A DNA stretch of 64,000 nucleotides from Thysanoteuthis rhombus (Eukaryota; Mollusca; Cephalopoda; Oegopsida; Thysanoteuthidae): NCBI GenBank assembly GCA_963457665.1, contig OY735231.1, positions 36,287,337-36,351,336 on the forward strand, written 5' to 3'. Shown here piece after piece: positions 1 through 13,832 of the stretch; within the stretch, counting starts at the first letter, position 1; every line of letters starts with the position of its first letter. A model generated the notes under the pieces. It searched no databases. It was not told the origin of the DNA and was given only the letters and a program-made list of their open reading frames with translations. The position numbers and the translations under genes were made by a program.

Positions 1-638
1 AATAGGGTGAAAATAATGGCAATATGTAAAAATTATTCAGGATGATAAAATAAAATGAAATAAAAGCCGATTTAGATTTTTGGTTATAGTGAATGTCAAA
101 TGACAGCAAGGCTTATAAGTATCCTTGTAAGTCTCTCAATTTCTTTGTCCCTTCGGTTTCAGTCACTTTTCGGATTGCAATATTTTCTTTTTTCTTATCA
201 GAAGATTATCGGACCTGACGTCTCACTGTTGACAAGTATGAGTGTCCTTTTGGTCAAAAACTATTTATACTTGTGTGAAACAATGGAACAAGTGCCATTA
301 TTCTATAATTATATTCCCGTCTTTGTTGTTTATATGACACACTTCTGGCCAATGAATTTTCCATCTTTCTCCAGATGAACGTTGCATCTAACAGCAATCT
401 ATGAATAACTCATTCAACAATACGTTTTAATTGTATCCTGAATTGCAAGATTCGTCAATAAAATGATTAATCTGATTGATTTCTCATCTTGAAATACGTT
501 TCCTTATAAAAGTTCAGGATAATGATCGTCTCAACAACTTAATAATTTGAAGCTCAATCTTTCATTATATAAGAAATCCTACTGGAGAAAAAATGCTTCA
601 AGACTTTTTTCTTTTAATCAAGATCAAAATGAACTTAC
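1..638. other. Intron 4 of gene B, no feature
   Basis: Lies downstream of the Thr-rich exon of B. I see no linker or vWA-like exon in it. Confidence 0.5.
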
Positions 639-3389
<2,751 letters not shown>

Positions 3390-3512
3390 GACAGGTTTTG
3401 TCAAAATTGATTACACCAGATATTGCCAATAAAAAGTGGTTGAATCTCTGGATAGTTCTGGCAACGAACTCTGCTTGAATCAGTTGAACACTGATGGATT
3501 TGGATTCATGCT

Positions 3513-3604
3513 CTACTTATATACAAACCATGAATCGTTCCCTTTTACGTACTTGGCATGTAGGAGCGGACGTTTAAAGAGCAGATTTCCGAATAATGAC
3601 ATCA
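3513..3604 (-). promoter_or_regulatory. Core promoter of gene B (TATA plus TGATGTCATTA element)
   Basis: On the minus strand GTATATAAGTAG lies at 3524-3513, about 134 bp upstream of the ATG, and TGATGTCATTA at 3604-3594. Both recur at nearly the same spacing in the paralogues. TGATGTCA resembles ATF/CREB or AP-1 family half-palindromes; the factor is an inference. Confidence 0.65.
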
Positions 3605-4084
3605 CGGATGAAACAATTCGCAAATCTTGTAGGGGATAACCCAAGAAATTCCCACTGGCGAAAAAAAGAACTAGGAGTGTTATACTTGAGCAGGTTAGAA
3701 TAGCATTTTCTTTCGTCATAAAGCCGAACCTCGTTCAGATTTAGTTTGAAGTTTATTAAAAATAACATTTCTCGTGCATTGAATACTTGATATCAGACTT
3801 CCATTGAAAGAAAAGTCATATTTTCACTACCACCCTGTCTAATGGGGATTAGTCAGGTGTAACAGATCGCTGTAATTCCCCACTTGGGTTACTGAATTTG
3901 AAGAGAGGAATAATGACCGGAAGAAAATCTGAAAGAAACTTGAATCAATTTTACATGTTTTTTAAATATCAGTTTTAGAATCGTAGTAGGATTAAGAGAC
4001 GAAAAGAAAGCAGGAGAAAATTTAAGTCGAAATAAATGAAAATAATAGCAGGAAACCATTGAAAAACAAATTCACACTCACAAC

Positions 4085-4445
4085 CTCACGCACATCTGAA
4101 ATCATCGTCAGCCATCGTAAGTTGGCTGCTCGACAAATGCCTTTTCATATCTTCTTCCATGCCGACCATGATTTTGATAACCATTGTTTTGTCGTACCAG
4201 TAAACAATTCTATCTCATCTCTCCATCTTATATTAGATTTTTCAGCGTTGGCAATCAAATGGGTGCCTATTGACCAATATTTTACTCCGTCTGTCATCCC
4301 TTCTCCTTCTGTGTTGATTTTTTCATCCCCTAGAGTTTTTCTAAGCATTGCTCTTTCCATTGATATCCCTATGATTCTTAGATTGATGAGTGATTTTGTT
4401 ATTTTCCATTTTAACATCCGTTTGTCGTTGCAAATATTATAGATT
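4085..4445 (-). mobile_element. C-terminal remnant of a second LINE family
   Basis: The minus strand encodes a short run with SNIRWRDEIELF and WLSKSWSAWKKI, like the tail of endonuclease-reverse transcriptase proteins but different from the RTE copy at 48 kb. A homologous, more decayed stretch lies upstream of gene A. Confidence 0.5.
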
Positions 4446-4609
4446 TATTATAGATTTTGAGTTTTAAGCAGATGGACAAGTTGTTGATCAATAAGTGTCT
4501 ATTTAATACTTCCCAACTAATCATTATACTTTATCAATCAACTGACCGAAAAATTTATTCCTCAACTTCTAAATCTTTATCCTCAATTATTACACAGTGC
4601 TTTGCCGTT

Positions 4610-7440
4610 GATTCATCATTATCATAAATCTTTTATCGTCTGTCGTCAGAAATTGACCTTCTGCGGGATTCGGATGATCTCTCTATGATGGAAGTCGCAG
4701 AGCCAATACTTTCTGAATTTGCCTAGTCCGTCTGGGGATCAATTTTGTGAGTCATGATGTCCAAGGGTTGTCTGCCATTCTTGCAACATGACCAGCCCAT
4801 TGCCAACTGAGTATTTTTAATGGATTCTATGTTTAGGTCTCTTGTTTTTTTCCTGATATATTGTGCTGTCTCATGATCTCTCCATTTGAGGTTGAGCGCC
4901 TAATCATACGCACTCTCACGATGAACAAAATGCGACCCAAATTCGTTTAATGTGGGAAAGGGCACCGCATGAAAAATAGCTCCAGCCGACGCAACCGAGG
5001 TTATGAAAGCGTCAGGACGAACCTGACCCGTCCTTCTAAGTGTAATGGAACAGCACTGCCCCGGGGCCAACTGATTCCCCGCAGCTGGGCCGAGTAATAG
5101 AGAGAGAACCCAAGGACGGATCCCAAAGTTCCCGATGCGCTTGGCAATGCGCAGGCTCAGTGTTCACTCATTGGTTAACGCGTTGCACCTGCGCACTCAG
5201 TCTTGATCCTCACCCGCCGCACGATCTCCGACTCATTTGGCAGGTAAACGTCAGTACTAGCGCCTTGGACTGCCGTGGAAAAGATATTTCACTTAAATCC
5301 TAACCATAATGCCAGAAAATGTGAGGTTGAGTTTGTTTATTAGCATCCCCATGACTACAAATGTGACATGAAGTCGGATTAAGGTGGAGTGCCACACGTT
5401 CGGAAATGTACAGGCACAAGGTGCAATGCACCTGAGTCCTTGTGCATGATTTCACAAAGATATTGGGACCAGCTGGACTATGTCTACAAGACGATTCCTT
5501 TTGTACAAGTTTTCCTAAGTCTCGACATGTGATTTCGTGGAGTCATTGGGGCAGACTTGACTTGGTTCACCGGTAGAATCCCGTGGATGCTCTTAGGACG
5601 AGCCTAGGCATGATGATCAGTGATTCCAGGATGAGGGACAATCCCAGACAATGATCAACTTCTCTGCCCGAGGGCTAGCGTCAAAGAACAGACACTACAC
5701 TTTGAGGTTGAGAGTGATTATTTCTCGGGCAAGTTGCATGCTTATCCGTTTGAAAGTCAGTCTCTTGGTTAGGCTCCACGTTCCGATTCCATAGGTAAGT
5801 ATCGGAGGATGCATTGGTGTAATGGGACTTTCTTGTTTTTGAAGGTTGAGCTCGCTCTACCGAAGGCTTGTTCTTTTAAAGATTTCATGGAGATTCAATG
5901 CCCTAGGCAGATGTTGTGGCTTACTTTCTACAGTATTGTGTTATCGATTTAGATTGTTGTACGCTTGTTTCGAGCATGATTATTGCATATGACCTTTGTG
6001 GCTGACTTTCTTTTTTCTTCATTCAGTTCATCTAGCATTAGTTGTAGGCTGTGGATGGTCTCTGTAAAAAGGACGATGTTAACTGCAAATCTGAGGTTGA
6101 TCAGATATTTGCAGTCAATTCCGATTCCTTTATTTTTCTGGTCTAGGTTTCGGAAGATCATCACGAAGCAAGCTGTGAGGTTTTGGTGAGCTGCTATTAC
6201 CTTGTCGTACCGCCTTTTCGAAGGGGCTCCGATTCTTCATGCAACCTGATAAAGGAGCTGCTGTGACAGTATAAATGTTGTAGTACTCTGATATATACGG
6301 GGTTTTCCCTTTGTAGAGTGATAGCCTCAGTGGCCTTGGAAATTTCCACCAGGTCAAAGGCCTTCTTGAAATCGATAAATTTCTACCGTATCATTTTATA
6401 TTCTGCTACTTTTTCTTTCAGTTAATTTATCGGATGATGATGGTCAATGGTCGAGTAGCTTCTTGTAAAGCCAGCTTGCTCCTATGGTTGATTTTCATCT
6501 AGTGTTTTTGTGATTCTGTTGGTGATGATATCTGTGAAAAGTTCATAGATGCAGTTAAATAAACTTATTGGTCTGTAGTTGTTGAAGTCTTTCGGGTTTT
6601 CTTTCTAAATAACAGCATGATGATTGCAGCATTTCAATCTTCTGACACTTTACTTTGTTTTAGGCATGTTGGATAGAAAGCTAGTTCCCCTGTAATGACC
6701 TTACCAATTTTTTTGAGTAGGGTGATGGTGATGATATCTGTCCCAAGGGTCTTTCGTTTTTTTGTTCGTTTGATACCTTGTTTTACTTCCCATGGCATAA
6801 CTTCTGGAAAACCTGTCTTCTATTTGATTATTTTGGATTGTTTTATTTAATTCGATTGCTTCAAATTTCTCTTTTATAAGATTTCCGAGTTTTTGTGTGA
6901 GATATTTGGTTTTATGTGAGATTTCACTGAAGGTCTCTGTGTTGTTTGGTTTGAATATAATGATGACTTCAATTTGAGAGGCTATTATTTTGTTGTAGAT
7001 TTCGTTGATGTTGGTGTCGTTCCCCTCTGTTTTGGTAAGAATTTTTGATCTATTTTTCAGTTCAAGCTTGAAGGATCAAGTGATCTCTTTTGGTTCGTTT
7101 AGTGGGTGTGGTTTGGTGTGGAGCATTTTTTGTTCGATCTTTGTTGGTTTTTGATTCACATTTCCCAACTTACCATTCTCTGGTCGCTTCTTAGGTTGAC
7201 ATTATTTAAGACTTGGATGTTTTCGACGATGTTGCTTTTGTCTGCAAGAATGTAGTCTATTTCGTTCTTGGTTTTGTGGCAGGGGCTCTTCCAAATCTTT
7301 TTTCTATTGGGTTTCTTCTTGAATGAGATGTTCATGATTTTGAACTTGTTTGCAGTTGCGAGTCTTCACCCCTCTCCTTCTGCACTTTATATCCAAACTT
7401 ACCGACGCAACATTTATTTCCCTATCTTGTGGAGTTCAAG
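4610..7440 (-). mobile_element. Old RTE copy, long but decayed, split by a nested insertion
   Basis: Minus-strand sequence aligns by eye with the 48-51 kb element from its 3' end (about 4610) to the endonuclease region near 7440. It includes the block equivalent to FADD near 6080 and the SDHR region near 7170. Many frameshifts and stops are present. The alignment breaks at 4896 and resumes at 5701, where an unrelated insertion sits. Confidence 0.75.
4897..5700. mobile_element. Unidentified 804-bp insertion with 12-bp target-site duplication
   Basis: TTTGAGGTTGAG occurs at 4885-4896 and again at 5701-5712, exactly where the host RTE copy is interrupted. The inserted DNA is visibly richer in G+C than its surroundings. 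It has no long ORF, no clear terminal inverted repeat, and no A-tail that I can see. The duplication length suggests target-primed retrotransposition or another integrase-type mechanism. Family unknown. Confidence 0.6.
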
Positions 7441-7441
7441 T

Positions 7442-8060
7442 CAATCAGCAGCAGCAGTAGCAGAAGCCTTTTAGCGTCCGTCGTTGAACATGGACCACCT
7501 CCAAGATTCACTGGACCTCTTTATTTTGGGCGTCGCAGAGCCAATAATTTCTGAACTTGTTTTGGTCACCACTCCATTTTACTGGCCACAGTTTTGCATC
7601 CATGATTTGATCTTCTATGTCCAGACATACTAGCGAAATAAATAGCCCGTTGTCATTTGAGTTTTCTAACGGTTACAGTATCTCCAAACCATATATTTTC
7701 TCAAAATTATTGCGTTCTTGTGATGTCTCAGTATTATATTGGATGTGATTATCTCAAATGCACGTTGCATGGTTTTAAAGGTTGTGCTTGCTCTACCATA
7801 AGCTTGTCCATCTGGTGAGACTTTCCGCCTCATTTCTTCTTCTTTCGTAGGTTTCATTGAGGTTCATTGTCCCGGGTAGATGTAGTATAATTTCTTTAAC
7901 TCTACAGTTTCGATTGTGGTGTATTTGGGGCTTCGAAATGTTTATGATACATGACACTTGCTTTATTGAAGTCCAAATAAAGACCAACTTTCTTGTCCCA
8001 ATCATTCGATTCATCTTGCATTATTTGGAGATCATGATACTTTCAACAAAAAAAATTATA
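7442..8060 (-). mobile_element. RTE fragment (3' part)
   Basis: Starts with the RTE 3' end block (TTTTAGCGTCCGTCGTTG near 7470) and continues through the C-terminal and post-FADD region to about 8050, with stops and small indels. It abuts the previous copy, so two RTE insertions lie end to end. Confidence 0.65.
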
Positions 8061-8079
8061 TCCCAACCCTTGGGACTAA

Positions 8080-8400
8080 ACAGTTTTCCGGAAGTTTTCA
8101 ACGACGGATGCTCCTTTTCTGTATCTAACTATTACCCATAATTGAACTTGTAGCTCTGTATAACATTTTTACAGTCTTCAAAGTGAGAAAAACCACCCCG
8201 AATAATAACAAAATATCTGTGAGCAGCAGAGGCAAGACTACTAAGAGTGCAAGGACACGAGTGGTGTGCTGACGACATCAATCGGAATGTGTAAGCTTGA
8301 CGGGACTTCTTGATTTTCTGGATTTTGTTCAAGAGATTGCGTAACTGTAGACTTGAGTTATATGGATTTCGAAGATGATGCATCAAAATTATTCATTTTT
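8080..8400 (+). repeat. Interspersed repeat R1, copy 1 (gene B flank)
   Basis: Contains a TTACCCAT block, then an AATATCTGTGAGCAGCAGAGG block and a TTCAAGAGATTGCGTAACTG end. Four copies occur in the same orientation, one in each of the four duplicated flanks. Confidence 0.6.
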
Positions 8401-8634
8401 TTGTAATTGTTTTTCTTTCACCTCATTTTTGTCGTTTCTTATTGCGATGCTCTGGTCTTATTTACATTTTATCACTCATGGGTATGTAGCAGGTACCAGA
8501 AAATAAATCATGCTTTATCTAAGAATCCGGGACAAATTAAAACTATTATATCTAATTATTTGATATCGACAAACACAGCGTATGGCAAGTTTCTATCTAT
8601 TTGATAATAATTTAATGACGTCTGCTGATTGACT

Positions 8635-8730
8635 TCCGTAGCTTAAATAATAAAGCGTTTCCCATGTCAGAGAGGCTTTCAGGATAGTGGACGCAAGTTC
8701 AAATCTCGTCAGTGGCTATTCTTTATTTTT
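8635..8730 (+). mobile_element. tRNA-like SINE head
   Basis: CGTAGCTTAAATAATAAAGCG resembles an A-box arm and GCAAGTTCAAATCTCG a B-box. A diverged copy lies at 37970-38060, next to the mariner relic. Confidence 0.4.
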
Positions 8731-11290
8731 TACATTAACGCTGCTGGCATAACAGTGTTTGAATGCAGAAAGAACTTGAGCGTTGCGATAAAAAGCAATG
8801 AAATTAAGATTAAAGAAAAACTTGTCAGCTCAACATTTGTTCAACTTAAGATTACCAAATCTATTACTACTAAGTATAAACATACAGCATTAATAAAAGT
8901 AATGAGAAAATTGACATAACAATGCTTCATCATGCAGTTTCGGACAAATGAAGATTGTTATGTCTATCAAGACTACAAGTAAACATGCAACAAAAGTGAG
9001 AAAAAAACAGTTAAAGAGCTAATACCGGTTTTTATTGGATGTGAATATATATACAATTTATTCCTTTTAATTAGACCACGTCAGGACGAATGATTTATGA
9101 CCCAATAACCAGTTGGTCTAATTGAAAACCAACCTAATTTTTCTCACAAAACACAATAAATTTTTCTATTCCAAAGAGTACAGTTTTCATTGAGTCACCA
9201 CAATTTCAGTTCTTTTCCTTTCTACTTTTTTTCTCCTTTAGATATCGTAAGAAGGGTGAATTCAAGTGGAAATCCTGCGTAATAGAAATATTCCAAATAG
9301 TTGCTATTAGAACTATTACTATATTCAGTAATTCTATCGGATTTTGTTTCGAAAAGGCTAATTCGATAGTACTGCTGCTTGGTCCAAATAAACAATCCAT
9401 TGATCATGATGAATGAAACAAGTTAGTGATGATTACATACGTTTGAATTATTTCTTTTAAGATTGGTCCTTGAGTGCAGGCTGATCTTAATAATCATCGG
9501 TCTTATCTAGTGGAATCCAATATATACTAATATTTGAGCCATTTGTTTGTTTGTCCGTGCCTCTTCTCTGCTAAAGCTGCAAAACCTATAGACCTAATAT
9601 TCAGCATGTAGACTGAAAAAAGATCATCTTCTTACATACGCTATGTTAGATGGACTTTAGAAGTCGTTATCCACCAATGTCAGCAAGGGGGAAATGGGGA
9701 AGACATAGCAAAATTGTCTCCGATGACTCATTTTAAGAATGACACAAACATTTGTTACAATAAAATTGATTTTACACATGTGCTGGTGTTTTTTTCGTCA
9801 TTGAAATTGTTATTAAGTAATTATTATTGTTAGTAGTTGTTAAAGTAGACACACACATGCGCACAAAGCTGTTGTCCGTAGGAAATATGTCTCCTCCTCC
9901 TCCACTATTTTTTGATAGTTAATTTCAATTTCTTCTACGACTACTTAACGACCAAACTAAACGTGTAAACTACTAAACATGATTATTTGAAGTGAATCAA
10001 AAATATTTCTCCCCCCCCGTGAGTATTTTTGAAGATTCTTTTTATTTCTACATTGACATTTGTAATAAATAATTATGTAAAAAAAAACAAACAACAGAAA
10101 TCTCAAATATCAAAAACAAATTTAGTAACATATTATTCAATACTAGTCACTAACTTTTAGTCACAGCATGTGATCTGTTTTTTTTTTGTTTTTATTCTTA
10201 TTTCATTTTTTTTGTACTTACATCGGAGTTGTAACTTTTTCGTACTACATTTGACAAAATGCGTTCCCGTAAAATACAAATTTGATCAAAGAAATTTCTT
10301 ACAGAAACATTGCATACAAACAGATAGGACTTTGAATTAATACAACAAAGGTATTTTTATCAAGTTCGTGCCTGATTTCGTCTCATATTACTTCTTCGTC
10401 ATAGTCGTAAAGAGGTTCCATTTTTTTTAGATGTAGACAATTTAGCAAAGTTCTGTTCTCTAGGTTATCATTTTCATTACTTGTGATTATTTGGGGCTTT
10501 TCTTCATATATTTTCTTTGTCTAGATTATGGTAGGACTGATTCCATCAATTACAGTAGGGTGGGATCCAGGTCGATAATTTTCTTTTAAAAAATCTATAC
10601 GTGGTAAAAAATTATAAACTATTGACCGAAATTAATTTCTGACGTTTTACATCCTTTAAAGAAAAATCAACAATGGACATTTTTGACATTTTTCATTTAA
10701 ATTGAATTCCCTACCTTCCCCAGAAACGGACTAGAAATATAACTATTGTGTTACGATGGGCCATTTTTTTGGAGGTAAGGCCTAAAATACGCGGTTGGTT
10801 TTTGTCTTTCAGGATTTGGTAAACTACCAAGCAGTTCTTTATAGCTTAGTTCATTACAGTTGTCACTTGATCCCTCTCTTAATGTCCATCATTTCATAGC
10901 ATTGTGATCTCAGATGTCTTTTCTTTCTCTGTTCTAGCAAGACAATACCAAGGTTCGTCTTGCGTTTGGAGATATCTTTTAGGATTTCAGGGTTTTTTGT
11001 TATTTACTTTGTGACAATTATGCAGTACTAGACCATCATTGGTAAACACATATTGTTTACAGTGGAAACAATTTGTTTTATAAAGGTCATATTGGTAAGA
11101 AAAGCAGCAAAAACTACGTTGGCCAATGGCCGTATCCGAAGGAGTGTGCACAAAACTGCCCAATCGAGTGTATGGATTCTTTATCCTTTTTCGGTTGGTC
11201 TGCATCGGAACATGATAGTAGATGGGGTTTTGATTGAGAGTGAGGTCTTCCAGAGAGACTGACAGATTCACAAACTGTTGAATAGAATAA
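8731..11290. other. Noncoding flank of gene B
   Basis: No gene supported. The part from about 10720 on aligns by eye with about 22770-23340 upstream of gene A, and 11290-11550 with 23350-23660, marking the far end of the B/A duplicated flank. Confidence 0.5.
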
Positions 11291-11799
11291 TTTGAAGGAG
11301 AGCCAACTGACCTCTACACGAAAACACTTCTCAGTCCCTCTCCAGGATACTCGAAGGCAGCCCCCAGCAGGAACGTCGGATAGCTCAGAGAAAAATCTAC
11401 CATTTTCGAGTCTCCGAGGTCAACTATTTTTGAGTAAAATTGAAATCTTCGAATTTTGCCCAAAAGAACTCTGATCCAATGAAAATCACCGATTTTTATT
11501 AATATCGAATCCAAAGTCCGTGGAATAAAATCCAACTCACACATCCTCATATTCCAACATCGAGGCCTTCATTGGTTTTACTTGCCAGTCACCCCAAATT
11601 GTCAATACAAAAAGATTCTACTTCATACTCAAAATTTGTCCCTGCAAGCTTTTATGCCCTGTTAAACCTGACTCTACCTATTTCGTGATTATTACATACA
11701 TATGTTCGTACCCTTAGTTTTCTTTGCCACGATTCGAATATTCTTTCTCTACCAAAGTTGACAATCAGAGCAAACTACCCGGTTCTTACCCTTGCCACA

Positions 11800-12040
11800 C
11801 AGGGAATCAATTTCATGTGGATGGCAAGTCTCCGGCAGATCAAGTTCAACCTTCAAGAGCAAGAAAATCCCATTAGTCCTAAAAATAAGAGTATACAACC
11901 AAAGCATCCTCCTGATAGTTAAATTTGGGTCTGAAACATGAAACCTGACCAAGAAACTGACCCTCGAACTGAGAATCATGCAAAGTTCTATAAAAGAATC
12001 ATGCTCAACCTCCTGCATCGATACATCATAAGACAACACA
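11800..12040 (+). mobile_element. RTE fragment, plus orientation
   Basis: Read on the plus strand in shifting frames, it gives the RTE segment before the C-terminal tail (STFK, IPLVLKIRVYNQS, SETWNLTKK). It is the only RTE piece in the window on the plus strand. Confidence 0.55.
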
Positions 12041-12146
12041 ATATATTACGGGAAAAACAGGAGTCTGACACCAGGTATGATACTGTTTCTCATTTACTCA
12101 GCTGTCCATAGAAGATATATTGTATTAGCTAATTCAACAGGATTTT

Positions 12147-12410
12147 TTCTCAGATGGTGGCCTTGTGGTTACATATGTTGGTTGAGTGTTACCGTTTTCC
12201 TGATGGCCGTGAGTTCATTATCTTGGATCTTCTATTAGTTAATTCTATGGGGTTTTCTATTGAGGTGGTGGCCTTGTGGATACATACGTTGATTGAATGT
12301 TGCTGTTTTCCTGATGGTCATGAGTTCAATACCTTGGTCTCCCAGTTGATGTACTCTTTTCCTGCAATATCACATGAACAAATAAATACCCACTTAGTTG
12401 TTACGATATA
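12147..12410 (+). mobile_element. tRNA-derived SINE, family 2 (one and a half copies in tandem)
   Basis: Two successive heads carry an A-box-like TGGCCTTGTGG and a B-box-like GAGTTCA stretch. Only the second has the tail with CACATGAACAAATAAATA. A related tail is present in inverted orientation near 36.0-36.15 kb. Confidence 0.5.
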
Positions 12411-13018
12411 ACATCAAAACTGAATTTTGACAATGAAGTAAGTTTCCATTTGTTACAACGATAATATAATAGAGTATTCATCTTACAAATCAATGTCTTG
12501 TTCTTCATTTAGAAAGGAAAACTGCAACATTTTCTGACTTATTTTGAAAATGATAATAATATGAATGTTGGAATTTACCTGTGATTTCCCTAAAGAGTGT
12601 GAAAATGAAATAAAAGAATGGTCTATTTTAGCTTGGTGGCATTCGTTAAACTTACACAAATTCAGAAATACGAAACAAGCTACAAAAGAGTAAGTGGTCC
12701 CTGAACCGTATTTAGGCCACTTTTGTCACAAACTGACTTATCATAAGAAGTCTCTCGGCAAAACATACCCTCATCAAAAAGTCTCCCTATGAATTATTCT
12801 CCTTTTAAAGAGTGTTACCATTGTAGTATAACTTGAGTATCCTTTGTTCTCAATAGCCAAATACCCCTTTAAAATGGCTAAAATCGGCTAATCTTTTCAA
12901 TTTCTGGCTAACTTTGTAGCTAAAAATGCTGTATGTACTCATTTAAAGCCAACTTATAGAGAAAATGAGACCCCAGACCACAATATTTTTATACTTTTTT
13001 TTATAGCCAGATTTCTGA
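12411..13018. other. Intergenic, nothing identified
   Basis: AT-rich sequence without coding signal or recognisable repeat. Confidence 0.5.
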
Positions 13019-13210
13019 GTGAACTATTCTCAACTTCCTCTTTCTCGCCCTGTTCCTGCCAATTCTGTTGCAACTAGTATTGCTGCTATTTCTCTGCTTA
13101 AAACCCCTTTGAAATCAGAAATTACAGATATGGATATAAAGATGGTTGACGCATCTTTGAAGTTATGGTTCTTTCAACTAGAGAGTAATTTCAGGCTTGC
13201 AACTTTCTAA
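13019..13210 (+). mobile_element. Possible LTR-retrotransposon Gag scrap
   Basis: A 63-codon frame contains DASLKLWFFQLESNFRLATF, which resembles the LWF-QLE-F motif near the start of Gag in Gypsy-like elements. No protease, RT or LTR is present nearby. The match is short, so the call is weak. Confidence 0.3.
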
Positions 13211-13234
13211 TCATTACAAAGATTATATCTGTAG

Positions 13235-13315
13235 CAGGAACAGTAGTAGCAGCCTTCCAGCGTCTGTCGTTGGCTATAGATCTTCCCCTAAATTCGACAG
13301 ATCTATCTATCGCAA
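13235..13315 (-). mobile_element. RTE 3'-end scrap
   Basis: Only the terminal block (CAGCGTCTGTCGTTGGC and the following CTTCCCC) is kept, typical of a severely 5'-truncated insertion. Confidence 0.45.
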
Positions 13316-13832
13316 GCGTTGCGTATCATAATAATAAGACAAACAAACAAGCATGCAAAAACAACCAAAACAGTGTAAAATAAAATGAAAACCAGTGTAA
13401 ATTCAATATCAAAATTTATTTTCTTGTAAAAATTAGAAACAATAAAGCAATCCTTGAGGTATTTGACAAATAGTCTCCAGTTAAGAATTAGATTAGAGTT
13501 GCCAGCAACGTTAATCCTATATCAGGTCAAATGCATTTTACTTATGTACAGAAAATATAACCATTGTATGGTATAATATTTGGAGACTTTGTAAATAGCC
13601 AATTATAACTATTTCCCGAAATATGATTTTGGGTAAGTTTTTAAGCAGATGCAATATCTCAAAATAATCTGAACTCGTTTAGGATTCAGACACACATAGA
13701 TGAAAATCTTAACTGAGTAATTTGAAAATGAGATATCGAAAGTTTAATGAAATAGCTATATAAGGACATTTGTAAAAGTTAATTGTTGATAAAAGTCATA
13801 AAAAATGAAAAGATTGCATTGTAGTTGATAAG

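Noticed and set aside
10987..11271. Minus-strand 94-codon frame with CFHC and NCH, zinc-finger-like spacing
   Set aside because: It lies in a duplicated noncoding flank whose counterpart near 23.0-23.3 kb does not keep the frame; no splice context; the Cys/His pattern is too short to support a domain.
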